In this document: positions 22,408 to 33,403 of the stretch, piece by piece | Numbering within the stretch: position 1 is the stretch's first letter | Layout of the letters: each line of letters begins with the position of its first letter | NCBI GenBank assembly: GCA_944548615.1 | Contig: OX155978.1 | Location: 3,269,595-3,333,594 of the forward strand | From: Micropterix aruncella | Lineage: Eukaryota > Arthropoda > Insecta > Lepidoptera > Micropterigidae | Reading direction: 5' to 3' | DNA length: 64,000 nucleotides | Made by a program: the position numbers and the translations under genes | Notes under the pieces: generated by a model | What the model was told of the DNA's origin: nothing | Databases searched by the model: none | Seen by the model: only the letters and a program-made list of their open reading frames with translations

Positions 22408-23080
22408 CTAGGGAGCTAATGGGCCCTTGTTGAGTTGGCCACGAAGACCTATTTGTTCAGGGTCGGTCACACTCACGGGTCAACACACATCCGTCGGCCT
22501 CCACGCATGAAGCAATAGCCCGGGTAGGACTCTGGCCTTAGGGCTAGTTTCCCTTAGGAGTCAATCTTCAAGCGCTCCTGGACAGTCTGCGAACCGTGCG
22601 CACAATCCAATCGATTGTGCATTCTGACTAACAGTCGGGGGAGTCTGGAAGCAGTACTGTTTCCTATAGAGCGGGGTTGGTTGCTGACCTTATGGCTACT
22701 GCTCTTGAAACGACCATCGGCCATCCGGTTCCGGTTGAAGAGCCGGGCAAAGGATGCCGTGGTCCGCGATAGATTCGGTTGACACCGTTTCACCGCATCG
22801 TAAGGGAGAGGACAGCGCCAGCGACCGCGAACTCGTAACCAGTCGAGGAACCGGAGTAAACAGGTCGCAACTGGAAGTAAGGGCGTGAGTGTATGCCCGC
22901 TGGGTAACATTCCTGGCTATCTCGCGATTAAGGCGTTGGCCTATTAAGGGTATGTGGCGGAGCTTGACGGTGGATTGTTTTGTCCTAAGTCTTCTGCGCT
23001 CACTTCACGGGAGATAGAACGATTATTTCGTTAAACTTCCTGAGGTGACGGGTTCGCCCGTTGTAGTTGACAACTCTACT
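22408..23080 (+). mobile_element. GC-rich retroposon, full-length (type B) with 16-bp target duplication
   Basis: It starts at or next to GGGAGCTAATGGGCCC and ends GGTGACGGGTTCGCCCGTTG TAGTTGACAACTC. Flanks ACTGATATTGAAGAAG (22392-22407) and ACTGATAGTGGAGAAG (23081-23096) match at 14 of 16 positions. The host sequence is a minus-strand LINE. No coding frame and no poly-A tail are present. Confidence 0.85.
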
Positions 23081-23096
23081 ACTGATAGTGGAGAAG

Positions 23097-23334
23097 GCGA
23101 GTTTCATATATTTGCTGGAAGATCGTTGCACCATGAACACAGAAAGAGTAGAAAGTCAGTATTATGAAGAGGAATTTTCAGTAAATTGTCAGAGGGTGAC
23201 TCAAGTACGAGACCGTGGGAACGTAATGGTTTCAAAAGATAGTGAAGATAGGATGGACCAAATGCGTTCCGCAGCCTCCTATATTTGTTAGGCTTTTGAA
23301 TTTTAGCCTTTCGACGCAGAAGCAAGCTAGACAA
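23097..23334 (-). pseudogene. LINE C-terminal fragment interrupted by a retroposon
   Basis: The frame carries FGPSYLHYLLKPLRSHG, PSDNLLKIPLHNTDF and CNDLPANI, the 'L.P.YL......S...R.S....L.IP.H.T......WN.LP..I' end of a Jockey/CR1-like polymerase. The same family is at 53546-53640, 54800-55020 and 35766-35830. The reading frame runs straight into the retroposon at 23080. Confidence 0.7.
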
Positions 23335-23543
23335 CCCTGTTTCTACGCCATTAACACTATCAAGCTAACTTAATTACTTGTACTAAAGAAGAATCGCGTG
23401 ATGATGCGGTTTTTTTAGGAAAAATAATGACTCAGATGCGCCGTTGCTCAAGATGTTACAATCTGTAAAGTGATCCTCTTGTCAACAATGTCGTTGACGT
23501 TATAAACAACTTTTTACCTTTTGAGTAGGTGAACAGTTGGTTT

Positions 23544-23728
23544 GGAAAACGAATTTACCGCGTGAAGTTTGTATAACCCAACGTTTCGGCGATGTTGCGA
23601 CTGCCGTTGTTGCAACGTTGCAACGGCTATTGCAACGTCGCTGCAACGTCGGGGCTACAAAGTTTACGAGGTAAATTCGTTATTATCCTATTTATGATGC
23701 AAAACAACCAAGATAGTCTTCGATTTCA
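23544..23728 (+). mobile_element. Miniature PLE fold-back, 185 bp, with 9-bp target duplication
   Basis: Two inverted PLE arms (AAAACGAATTTACCGCGTGA at the left, TTTACGAGGTAAATTCGTTA at the right) are followed by the one-sided tail ATAGTCTTCGATTTC. The flanks AGTTGGTTT at 23535-23543 and 23729-23737 are identical. There is no coding sequence. Confidence 0.85.
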
Positions 23729-23774
23729 AGTTGGTTTACGGACAGCCTTGTATACGGTAGTATACAAGTAAGTG

Positions 23775-24150
23775 TTTAATTAGTGACATACTTGAAGTGG
23801 GTGAATCAGTACGAGCAAATAAGTAATTTTATTTTTACAAAAATGGAAAACATATAAAAAATATTTTTTTTTTTGGAAATTTGTAAAATGTATTGTTTTG
23901 AAAAATAGTATAAAAATAGTTGAGTGCGTTTTGCCATCTAGCGGTAAGTAAAATATTGCAAATGTGTAGCGCGCACAACGCTTGTACACTTTTATTTTTT
24001 TTTAAATTGGCGAGTAAAATTTTAAAAATTTACAAAAAAAAAAACAGAAAAAATAAAAAGGATTGTTTTTTGTTTTTCCTTAAATTTTATATCAAAAGTT
24101 GTTTATTTGCTCGTACTGTTTCACCCACTTTAAGGATATCGCTAATTAAA
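23775..24150. mobile_element. TIR element, about 375 bp
   Basis: The termini TTTAATTAG.GA.AT.CTT and AAGTGGGTGAA.CAGTACG are inverted at both ends over about 47 bp. The interior is AT-rich with a GCGCGCACAACGC core and the CATCTAGCGGTAAGTA block. It is related in layout and in the GTGGGTGA..CAGTAC block to 48886-49300. Non-autonomous. Confidence 0.75.
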
Positions 24151-24279
24151 GATACATTCTGCATAGTGTAATGAGTGCCGATTATTGTAAAACTACGATA
24201 ATGAGGATTTTCGGATTAAAGAAAGAATTTTCATGAATACGTGAACAAAAAGGTGAGGGTTTTCATTTTATGAGTGTCA

Positions 24280-25750
24280 GAACGACCTGGGCGCCAGTTC
24301 CGTATTCATTACTTGCTTCGGAACACTCAATACTGCACGTAAGGATCCCCGACGGCTACGGTGTCCTACCACTGGGAAGCAGTACGGATAGGAAGTGCCG
24401 ATAGCTACAGCCCTCAGGGGTGGTGAAACTAGCCTATCCGCCTGTTAATGCGTGAGTACCTGCGTCGCAGGCAGCCGACCTTGAATTTACGGGAAAGTCT
24501 ATTTTATGGGAGAAGTTAACTCGTGGGTCAATTGAGAAATACTAAGTTTTTATATTTTGGAATAAGTAATTTAATTGAAATGATTTAGTTATGATGATTT
24601 AATTGAGACAATCTAAGTTTCGGAGCAATTTAACAAATGATCGACGTGTCGGTCGTCTCGAAATGCTAATGTACCTTCAAAAGTGGTTCTCGCAGGGTCT
24701 ATCTCCAATAATCTAATACTAATCAAAGACTAATGGGAATTAAAATGAATTAAGCGTCGTCCCTTCCATAGAAATGAATATTTGATATCATGTATCGATT
24801 GCGGAAGTACCTCTTGCCGGAATCCTTCCGGGTATTCCGGGTTGCTACCTTAAACCTTTAGAAATGAAAAGATAGTTTTCTGATTGAAGACTGTACAATA
24901 TTTATTGAAAAGATATGTTACAATGTGAAAATCTGGCCGTAGGTTTAATCTTACGGAGTCTTAATCAGTTTTCATGTTCGAATTTATATTTAGACGAGAG
25001 GGTTAACTGCGGTAATTTAAATGTGGTCATTTATATATTCAAAATGAAGAAGTATGCGAGCGAGTGGACATGGGACTTCAGGAAGATAGGATGGGCTGAT
25101 ATGGGCGCGACCCCGCGGGTATTCTAATTTGTCCCTCGGTACCATGAACGATGGTTTCCTCTAATTGTGCCCTGAAATGGGTGCAACGACCTAGCTTCGC
25201 CGACCTGTATTAAGGCTGAAGACACGTACGCGTTTCGCGGTTATTAGAATCGTGGGAATTTTCCTATTATTCACCTTCCCGGTCGTGGCACGTTATACTA
25301 CTTTATATTATCAAGATTTAAGTATCCTTTAAAGAAATAAATTGAGTCTACGTATCGACAACGGCTCGGAGGTTCAAACGGACGGTTGCCCTTCAAAACC
25401 CTAGAAAGGGGTAAGTACCGACGCGATAGAAGATCGCGCGGTAAGAATTTTTTACTGGAAAATACACTGAATTAATGGGACTTGCCAGAGATATCCTCGA
25501 ACGATGTCCGCCGGGCTGCTTGGCTGATTTTCACTTTTAATTTATGTAGCTCTTAACGCGATACGGCTCTACTCTTTCAACGGTTTTTGTATTAATGGCG
25601 GGACGGACGGACCGGGCGATGTCCGTCCCGCCGACGTGCGCACTCCCCGCCGTCCAGAGAAGAAGAGAGATGAGTGGGGGGCTAGAAAGCGGTTTGCCGT
25701 TTCAAATTATCGGCGGCCGATACGAGATGTGGCTTGCCAGCTGCGATATT
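24280..25750 (-). other. Unique GC-mixed stretch, possible LTR-retrotransposon end
   Basis: On the minus strand TGGCGCCCAGGTCG at about 24290-24304 resembles a tRNA primer-binding site. The 1.4 kb to its right (LTR side) is a regulatory-looking, single-copy stretch with several CG-rich blocks. I found no second LTR, no TG...CA boundary that I trust and no gag/pol coding. It could equally be unique host DNA. The 70-codon frame 24915-25127 resembles nothing known to me. Confidence 0.25.
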
Positions 25751-26394
25751 AATTATTAATGCTTACGAAAATGTCCGATCCATATTTTGGACATTTTATG
25801 TAAAGCGTAGTCTTTACAATAGGACGCCCTGAAAAAACAGAAGCTATAATATTGCTACTTTGGCAGATACCAAAATTTTTGAATTTCTGCTTCTGCATAA
25901 GTGATATTTCCCATATTGACAACCTCACGTAGTTACAACGTATCAGAATTTAACCCTCTTGCAGAAAATTACGTTTAGATAGATAGAGGTACTTTTTGAT
26001 TCTGGCTGTGTCTATATTAAAATGTATATTCAAAATGATATTTATATTTAAATGTATGCACCTTGACTATTTTTTAGAGATTGATTTGTAAGTTATATTT
26101 AATTTTTAATATATTTAATTTATAAAAGCCATAAATATTTCCAATAATCTGCTTGCTATCGAAAATGAATGAATTCTCATTTTATGTTATGAAATTGTTA
26201 TGACATTAATATGAAATTAGGAGGCTACTGGATATTTTTTAGGATAGTTTTTTGTTATATTTTTTTAAATTAAAGAGCAATTTTAACGTAGTATAGCCAT
26301 TTGCCTAGACAACTGGTCTTAAAAACGGATACTAATATTAATTTTTCGTTTACCCTAAATAAATGATTTGATTTAATTTTGATCTCAAACATTT
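25751..26394. other. AT-rich unassigned stretch
   Basis: No gene or named repeat was recognised. Confidence 0.35.
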
Positions 26395-26945
26395 CCCTAT
26401 TTTTTAATGTTACAGGAGAAATATGTATTGCTCCACGAACCCCCGCCCGAGTTCCAATTTGTATGTAGCGCGAACGCCCCAAATAATAAGGCCCGTCTAC
26501 GAGTATAAATTCACTTTAATAGAGTTAAATCAATTTGCTGAGGCGGCGCCTGCTGAGGGGCCGCCTCGTAAAATATTCCATACATGTGTATAGAATGAGG
26601 TTGGACTGCTGGCCGGGTTTTTACCGCGGAGCGGCGGCCAAATCACATTATCGTAATTTTCCACCCCGAGACGACACGGTTCACTTTATCGCAATAAAGC
26701 GCCCTATTGACTCCCGCATTCATAAAAATCCGTGACAGCACAGTAATAAAATCAAATCAATTTCTTAAAAATCTGTTGTGTCCCCCCAAAACTTCCCGGC
26801 AAGTAGACAAGGATTTATAAAACGACTTTGAGCTTAATGTCCTTTCGGGAAGGAGGTTGAACTGATTGAAAGCGATAGTCGGCGACGAGCACGGATTGTG
26901 GGAATGCAACGCATTAAACACGTTCGATTCTATCTATTCTCAAAT
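26395..26945 (+). repeat. Duplicated module with a 66-codon open frame, copy 1
   Basis: Copy 2 is 30745-31090, resuming at 31881-31960. The core 26440-26740 is GC-rich and very similar between copies. The frame at 26535-26735 (MLRRRLLR.RLVKYSIHVYR, NFPPRDDTVHFIAIKR) is open in both with about six differences over 66 residues. The protein is not recognised and lacks a known motif. It may be coding, or the conservation may just mark a recent duplication or a structured non-coding repeat. Confidence 0.5.
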
Positions 26946-27143
26946 TAATATGTAAAGGCTTAGCAACATGCCTAATTTAACGACTACTTTTAATATAACA
27001 CCTGTAATATTTTTTTCACATGTATTTTGTCTGACATCATTAACAACACAATAAAGATAAATAGAAGTGTGCCTTTCGCTATCAGCGATAAATGATTTTC
27101 TTTCATTCTACGAGCCGTATATTATTAGGTCCTTTCGAACCTT

Positions 27144-27524
27144 TTGACGTCAGAATTTTGGGTATACATCCCATACAGCTCATCTAACTATTTCAATTTA
27201 TGCAAGAAATTTCATATCCTCCCCTTGATTAAGCGGCGTGAAACCGCGGACTTAACCTTTTTGCTAAAAATCACGTCCAATAATATTAACTGTCCCGACT
27301 TACTACATAAAATGAATCTCCGTGTTCCTTCCAAACTCAATAGATTTAACCCTGCTCTTCATGTTCCCCATGCTGGTACTAACTATAGGCAAAATGCATT
27401 TCTGTGGCGAACAAGTGACAATTTCAATGATTTGATTAAACGCTTTGACTTTGATCTATTCCGTACGAGTAATAACTCGGCTAGGCAGCGGCTGAACAGT
27501 GAATTCTTTAGCACTAATTGTTGA
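27144..27524 (+). pseudogene. LINE C-terminal fragment
   Basis: The frame contains IKRRETADLTFLLKI, NCPDLLHKMNLRVPSK, HAGTNYRQNAFLWR and the stop at 27522. 'RR..ADL.FL.K......CP.LL..I..RVP.......F..P...TNY...' is the post-RT tail of a Jockey-like non-LTR polymerase. The 5' part is missing. An AAATAAATAAATATAT tail follows at about 27675. Confidence 0.75.
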
Positions 27525-28506
27525 ATATTTTTTGATGTATTTTTAATCGATAGCTTTAATTGAAAAGTCACATATGTTTCTACAACGTTACTTAAACGTG
27601 AAAACCTTTAATCGGCTCTCTGTTATCCTACTCCGTCTTTTTGTTTAATTATAATTAGCTGTTGGTTTTCCTAAAAATAAATAAATATATAAACAGCGAT
27701 ATTTTCTGTATAAAATCACTCTATTCACTCGATCCAACTATGATGATAAGCGTCACTATACACATTAATACATAAATAATAAATTGTTTAAATACTAATA
27801 TTTGTGTATATCTACACCCTGTCCGGCTGAGGTAAAATCGACTCAAGATTGGGAAACTGGTCTTCGCACAGCATCATAAACAGGAGACCAGGCCACTCTG
27901 AACAATTATACTGACCAACAAAAATTAAACTTGATTTGGGCCAAAGTCTTGGTACCTGATTTCAAGTCTGCGAGTAAAATAATTCGAGATAGAAATATGA
28001 GATCCAATAATTCGAGATACAATCGGATTAAGCATTTGGGCGCTATCGTGGAGAAATATACCAGCACAATTAAAGCGGTTAAAAACAATGTACAAAAAAA
28101 TAACTCGGATATTTTCGAAAAAACGGTTTGAGAAACTTCAAGCGCGCCTACAATATACCTTTAGGTTGATAAAACTTAATAATTTAGGAAACAAATCAAT
28201 AATAAAAAAACACAGGATGCCATCTAGTGGTATGTCAATATTTTTTTCTAGAGTTTTCACAATTACAACATTTCTTAACAGTCGCGAAGAAAAGCGAGAG
28301 AGGCACTAATAAATGAATATTATTATTGTTATTATTGGTTAAATAATGCTTTCATTATAATAAATCAAGCTTTTATTAAAAAAAAACCATTTAATATCAA
28401 TGTTATTAAATTGCTTTAAGTTTTGCCGGACAACGATATCAGCGACATCTGCATGTCGCTGGCGCAAAAGAGTTGCCAAAACATACTATAACATTGAGCA
28501 GTCTAA
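27525..28506. other. Non-coding stretch with a diverged dispersed repeat
   Basis: 27930-28110 carries a diverged copy of the 3388/60045 repeat (AATCGGATTAAGCATTTGGG, CGCTATCGTGGAGAAATATA). 27525-27690 is the 3' UTR of the LINE above. The rest has no recognised feature. Confidence 0.4.
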
Positions 28507-28960
28507 TCTATACTAATATTATAAAGAGGTAAAGTTTGTGACGTTGTAGAAAGTAATCTCTGGATCTACTGAACCGATTTTGAAAATTATTTTACCAATA
28601 GAAAGTCACTTTAATTGTAAGTGTCATAGGCTATATATTAATCCGAAAAATGAAAAGACTTTTTCGTGGTAGTCGGATTTGCAAGTAAGTCGGAGAAAAG
28701 GTTTCTAACTAACGCTGCCTTAACGATGAGAGATATATGATTAAGTTCTAGAGAAAAGTTGTAGAGCTTGATAATGCCTACAAAAAAATCACGACAGCAT
28801 AATATGTCTAACTTTAATATTTAAGTCACAAAAAGTAGTATTTTATATTAAAAAATAATTTTAATCGTTAGGTCATGTTTATTGGTCATATTATCAACAA
28901 TTATGAATTCTTATCAAAATAAGTAAATTCATCGTCTCAAGTGTTTAAAACAAAATATTT
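28507..28960 (+). mobile_element. Helitron-type repeat, uninterrupted copy
   Basis: It starts TCTATACTAATATTATAAAG (compare 4589) and continues through GTCATAGGCTATAT, GACAGCAT and TTCTTATCAAAATAAGTAAA. It lacks the PLE insertion that splits the copy at 4589. The 3' end is uncertain. Confidence 0.6.
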
Positions 28961-29271
28961 TTCCCTTTTTACTGCATATAATTTCCCTTTTGCTGCATAA
29001 ATGGTTAAAGAGATAATAAGATCACATATAAGACACTCACAAGAAGACACTCACAAATAACGGTATTATAGTCAAATTGGCATGCAAGTACATACATACA
29101 TATTCAGTAAAAATATAACCCTTCTTTTGTCAGTCAGGAAATTAATCATAGCACTCAGTACTAACCGAACCACACTCATAATTTCATCACAGGTAAAAAG
29201 TTTTGCCGCCGAACGAAGTGGGCACAGGTCAGCTAATACCCTATTAATCAATGGTAATACCATAATCCTTC

Positions 29272-29755
29272 GACTGTGAAATCGGAGACTATCACGGTTG
29301 TTTTTATAACGGTGGTAGGGGGCGGGCTCGGCGCGCGAATTTCGAAAGTCCGTCGTGCATACAACACTCACTGTATCCCGTCTTACGTCCTTGCGGCCAG
29401 TTTCGGCGGTGGGAACATTTTAAGAACATTCGTCTCTATTAAAATTCTTCTTATTTCAATGGCTTCCCGGACCATGCGAGGAAAGTAGAATTGTTCCTTG
29501 GATAACACAATGGGATTTTGAAACTGCAGCCAGTGGTTACTTCCGCTATCCAATATATGTTCACAGATCGCCGATTCTCTTCGCTGACCGTTTTTAACAG
29601 CTTTGATGTGTTCCATCAACCGGGTTGCTATGGGCCGTTTCGTTTGTCCAACGTAGGCTAAACCACAGCTGCATTCGACTTTATACACTCCCGGGGTTTG
29701 CAGTGGTATTACATCCTTTACCGACCCCCCCCCCCCTTCCACCACCATTATAATT
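29272..29755 (-). pseudogene. PLE fragment: GIY-YIG endonuclease end
   Basis: The frame 29383-29748 reads VKDVIPLQTPG, then GVYKVECSCGLAYVGQT, RPIATRLMEHIKAVKNG and FYFPRMVREAIEIRR. GIY-YIG endonuclease follows the RT in Penelope-like elements and cuts target DNA. The left part (29272-29345) is the element's tail fused to a deleted arm. A C-run (29724-29738) and ACCACCATTATAA at the right echo TTATAACGGTGGT near 29306, a remnant of the inverted arms. The RT domain is absent. Confidence 0.85.
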
Positions 29756-30400
29756 AAAGAGATTGGCTGTCAATCTGCCACATATATAAACTGCTTAGGG
29801 GGTTCGTTGAAAATCCGACTATCCTTAGAAGAATCGGTCTGTTTGTACCCGCCAGTTACTACCGTGCTAGGACTCACGTATTGTTCGCGTTACCGCGAGC
29901 TAGAACTAACATCGTTCAACACTGCTTCACGGTGCGGACGCTTCGTACCCTAAATGCACTATGTTCGGTTGAGCCAGAATTGGAAATTTGGGCGGTGAAC
30001 TTAGCACAACTGCAAAGTACGGTAATGGCATGTCTTAGCAATCAAGTAATTAGATAAATATGTAGTGTGTAGTATTAAAATTGTTAAAAAGTAGTAACAA
30101 GTATAATAAGAAAGGTTAGATAATCATTAGATATATGTAAGTATAATCCTTTAATATTACGCTCTAGCGTATTTCTCAGTCTCGTTTGCTATAGTCTAGA
30201 ATAATAGTCTATATAATAGAATAATTATGATAGTAATATTAATGGAGTACAGTAATAATAATATTATTAACAGTAGAATTGTAATTATAGTCTATAGTAG
30301 AATAATAGTTATAATCTAGAATAATGGCCTAGAAAAATAATTAACGATTTGGAATCATCTGTAAGGTTAATTATGTTATGGGAAATAAATAAATGATTTA
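29756..30400. other. Unassigned stretch
   Basis: No gene was recognised. 30200-30330 is rich in imperfect ATAGTCTATAGTAGAATAAT repeats. Confidence 0.35.
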
Positions 30401-30526
30401 CGCAGTGGCGGCAGCGGTATGCGGCCTACCCGCGGAACAACTGAATGACAGCTCTTTCAGTCTACCCTAAACAACGGCGGCTGCAACGTCGCCGAAGCGG
30501 TAAATTAGTTTTTTATCTTATTTATA
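30401..30526 (+). mobile_element. Isolated PLE terminal arm
   Basis: A single arm GCAGTGGCGGCAGCGGTATG to AACGGCGGCTGCAACGTCGC and TTTTTATCTTATTTATAA, matching 5400-5543. The second arm and coding part are missing. Confidence 0.75.
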
Positions 30527-30553
30527 ATCCGTCGACTGTCTTATAATAATAAT

Positions 30554-30627
30554 AATGAAAGAAATATTGTATATCGTTATGACTTCCTGGGGTGACGGGT
30601 TCATCCATTATAGATGACAACACTCTT
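30554..30627 (+). mobile_element. GC-rich retroposon, 74-bp 3' stub with 18-bp target duplication
   Basis: Only the last part of the family is present (ATATCGTTATGACTTCCTGG, then GGTGACGGGTTCATCC and GATGACAACACTC). It is flanked by CTGTCTTATAATAATAAT at 30536-30553 and 30628-30645. A 5'-truncated copy that keeps the 3' end fits target-primed reverse transcription. Part of the duplication is low-complexity TAA. Confidence 0.7.
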
Positions 30628-30744
30628 CTGTCTTATAATAATAATCGTAACACATATAATGTGACCTAAAAAAACAAGAATCCGAACTTCGTAATACCGG
30701 TTCTAAAGAACTATTCATTATTTTTTGAAGAAATGTCAACTGCT

Positions 30745-31090
30745 CGACGAACCCCCTCCCGAATTCCAATTTGTATGTAGCGCGAGCGCCCCAAATAATA
30801 AGGCCCGTCTACGAGTATAAATTTGCACTAATAGAGTTAAATCAATTTGCTGAGGCGACGCCTGCTGAGGGCCCGCCTCGTAAAATATTCCATACATGTG
30901 TATAGAATGAGGTTGGACTGCTGGTTGGGTTTTTACCGCGGAGCGGCGGATAAATCACATTATCGTAATTTTCCACCCCGAGACGACACGGTTCACTTTA
31001 TCGCAATAAAGCGCTGTGTTGATTCCCGCATTCATAAAAATCTGTGACAGCATAGAGAGTAACTTAGTTATATCAATGTTAAAAAATTGG
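30745..31090 (+). repeat. Duplicated module with a 66-codon open frame, copy 2
   Basis: Copy 1 is at 26395-26945. The frame here is 30847-31047. The module resumes at 31881 (GGGATAGTCAGCGACGAGC, compare GCGATAGTCGGCGACGAGC at 26873) after the TIR element 31189-31873. Confidence 0.55.
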
Positions 31091-31188
31091 TTGAGTCACC
31101 TCAAAACTTTCCCGGCAAGTAGCCAAGGACTAATGGAAGGATTTTGAGCATGATTTTTATTTTGGGTGGTGATTGACCTGTCTAAAAG

Positions 31189-31873
31189 CACAATATAATA
31201 ACACCCAGTAAGTTTACTCAAGAACTACAAGGTAATGCGGGAAGAGGGTGCGACGGAAGTGGGGCTAGGGGTAAGTCATGGACCATAGTTACGGCGCTGT
31301 GGGATTTGACGCGCGTTGGGCGCAGTTTGTGTCCGCTCTTACTATTACTTTTTTGTGGAGATTTACTATTCGTCGCCATATGGTGTTCTCAGAACAAATC
31401 GGTAGCATAATAGAATCTGCGTCGCCGGGGCACCGTAAATGTGGGCGGGACGATGCTTCAAGAAGAAGACGAGTAATCGTATTACGATTTGTGGTAGCCC
31501 TTAAGATTCCTGACGTCACTTGCTTCGATTTCAATTTTGTTCTAAGAGAAACTTGCCCGGTGGCGTAGTGGTTAGGTCGCCTAATCTTACATTGTAAGGT
31601 CTCGGTTTCGATTCCCGGCTGGGTTTACCATTTTCCGTTGGGATCAAATTAACGGAATTGCATTTTCAATTCTATCGATCGAATGCAATAACAAGACACA
31701 CACTTACACACATGTTACACGCATACATACATATAACACGTCATAGTAGGGTTGGTTGCAAGAGATTGTGTGTATGACAATAAACCCGCCCATTGTGACA
31801 TTTCACAATAAATATATAAACAAGTATCAGAAATATAAACAAACATAAACAAGCTACTGTGTTTTATACTGTG
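31189..31873. mobile_element. TIR element, 685 bp, with 7-bp target duplication
   Basis: The left end CACAATATAATAACACC and right end (reversed) CACAGTATAAAACACAG are imperfect terminal inverted repeats. CTAAAAG flanks both sides (31182-31188 and 31874-31880). The insertion interrupts the duplicated module, whose other copy is uninterrupted here. The interior carries a SINE (31555-31820) and frames at 31278-31568 and 31289-31534 that match nothing known. The superfamily is undetermined. Confidence 0.7.
31555..31820 (+). mobile_element. tRNA-derived SINE
   Basis: The head GCCCGGTGGCGTAGTGG then TTAGGTCGCC has the A-box pattern TGGCNNAGTGG. GGTTTCGATTCC at 31602-31613 is the B box, and the first seven bases can pair with GCTGGGT at the end of the head. 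The anticodon region does not fold properly, so this is a SINE head and not a tRNA gene. The body extends to an AAATATATAAAC tail. Confidence 0.75.
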
Positions 31874-31880
31874 CTAAAAG

Positions 31881-32197
31881 GGATAGTCAGCGACGAGCGC
31901 GCATAGAGAGAATGCAACGTATAGATTCAATCGCTTACGCAAATATACTAACCATCTATGCAGCGACAACTGCAACTAATTAATAAATTATAATATGTAT
32001 ATATGAATATAGACTCCACAACTTTCGCATTCCATTTTACCATTATAACAATATATTATTATCGCCAATCATATTCCTATCTAAATATTTATACATGTGC
32101 AATTATACTTCGTCTACATGTTATAGACGTTAAAATGTTACTATTAACATGATATATTATAATAGTTTTTAAAATATATATATATAACCTAAGTATA
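31881..32197. other. End of duplicated module and AT-rich stretch
   Basis: 31881-31960 completes the module. 31961-32197 is AT-rich without a recognised feature. Confidence 0.4.
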
Positions 32198-32865
32198 TCT
32201 TATATATAAAACTGAATCGCCGTGCGTTAGTCTCGCAAGATCTCGAAAATGACTCGACCGATTTGAATGATTATTCTTTTGTTTTGTTTGCCTTGATTCA
32301 GGGGTGGTTTACAAAAAAATGTTTAGGAAAAATTAAAAGAAACAACTGAAAATCGAAATTGGTCTTTTTGGGAAATAAGCCCCTTTCAATAGATGGCGTT
32401 CGACGCGATCCTATTGTTTGACAGCTGCGCCATCCATAACTGTTATTCATTCCGTGCGATTGTGTAAAATTTCAAAAAGTCGAAAAGTCGAAAAAGTCAA
32501 AAGAGTCCAAAAAGTCAAAAAAGTCAAAAATGTTGAAAAAGTCGAAAACGTAGAAAAAGTCGAAAAAGTCGGAAAAGTCAAAAAGTCGAAAAAGTCGAAA
32601 AGTCAAGGAAGTCGAAAAATGCAAAAAAGTCGGAAAAGTCGAAAAAGCATTAATATTTTATCATGTAAATTAAATACATTGAATTTATTTTAATTATAAA
32701 ACGATTTTCATTTAATCACCGAACGAAACTCAAACAGTACACGATTCGGCCATATTATAGATTTCAATTAATTGGATTTTGAAGGTTGATTAGAATCAAT
32801 AAACGCTTATGAAGAGTTACAAACAAATCAATTTTAGGTGGTACGAAGTTCACCGGGTCATCTAG
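32198..32865 (+). mobile_element. Non-autonomous Helitron with internal minisatellite, best-preserved copy
   Basis: It starts TCTTATATATAAAACTGAAT and ends GGTACGAAGTTCACCGGGTC ATCTAG. It is colinear with 16978-17614. The internal (AAGTCGAAA)n array is at about 32470-32650; the lysine/valine-rich frame at 32418-32693 is a by-product. Confidence 0.85.
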
Positions 32866-33395
32866 TATACAATATACCTAATAAAATATTTTTAAAATTA
32901 TTTGCCTGGCGTAAGTTATAATCGGCATAAGAACTTGTTTATTGAGGAATTATGTAATAACATCTAGTTATAAGATCATGCTGTTACCTAAATCATAGTA
33001 AAACAACATCAGTAGAACATCTCGACCCTGTTTTCGACCTACGGTTAGCCGAACCACCAGGGTTGCCACAAGAAATACACAATTGAAAAGTTGTGATCCC
33101 ATTAAAGTAGAAATGCAATTCTTTATAATTAATAAGTACGTTTATGTATTTTTGGTTTATAGATCAAGAGTCGATTCCCAAAATTGTACTGTAACAGAAT
33201 ATATTAGTTAGTGCTGACTTTTTGTGACAGCATTCATCACTTGTTGCATGTGTTTAAAATACCTACATGTTAGTAAGTTAAAGTAGGTACTTTAAAAAAG
33301 CTCATCTTACCTATGCACCTACTTACCTAGACACATACTTACCTACGCAAATGAACAATACACGTTACCTCGTAAATGTAAATACTCGTAAGTGT
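32866..33395. other. Unassigned stretch
   Basis: No gene was recognised. 33275-33345 has TACCTA-rich tandem-like text. Confidence 0.35.
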
Positions 33396-33403
33396 AATTT
33401 CTG

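Noticed and set aside
23048..23070. tRNA T-arm or CRISPR-like direct repeat
   Set aside because: The recurrent hairpin looks like a T-arm and recurs many times, but it is part of a 670-bp dispersed retroposon; there are no regularly spaced spacers.
29082..29488. Plus-strand frames over the PLE
   Set aside because: Antisense shadows of the GIY-YIG coding region and its terminal arm.
31555..31624. tRNA gene
   Set aside because: A and B boxes and an acceptor-like pairing are present, but the anticodon arm does not fold and a SINE body follows.
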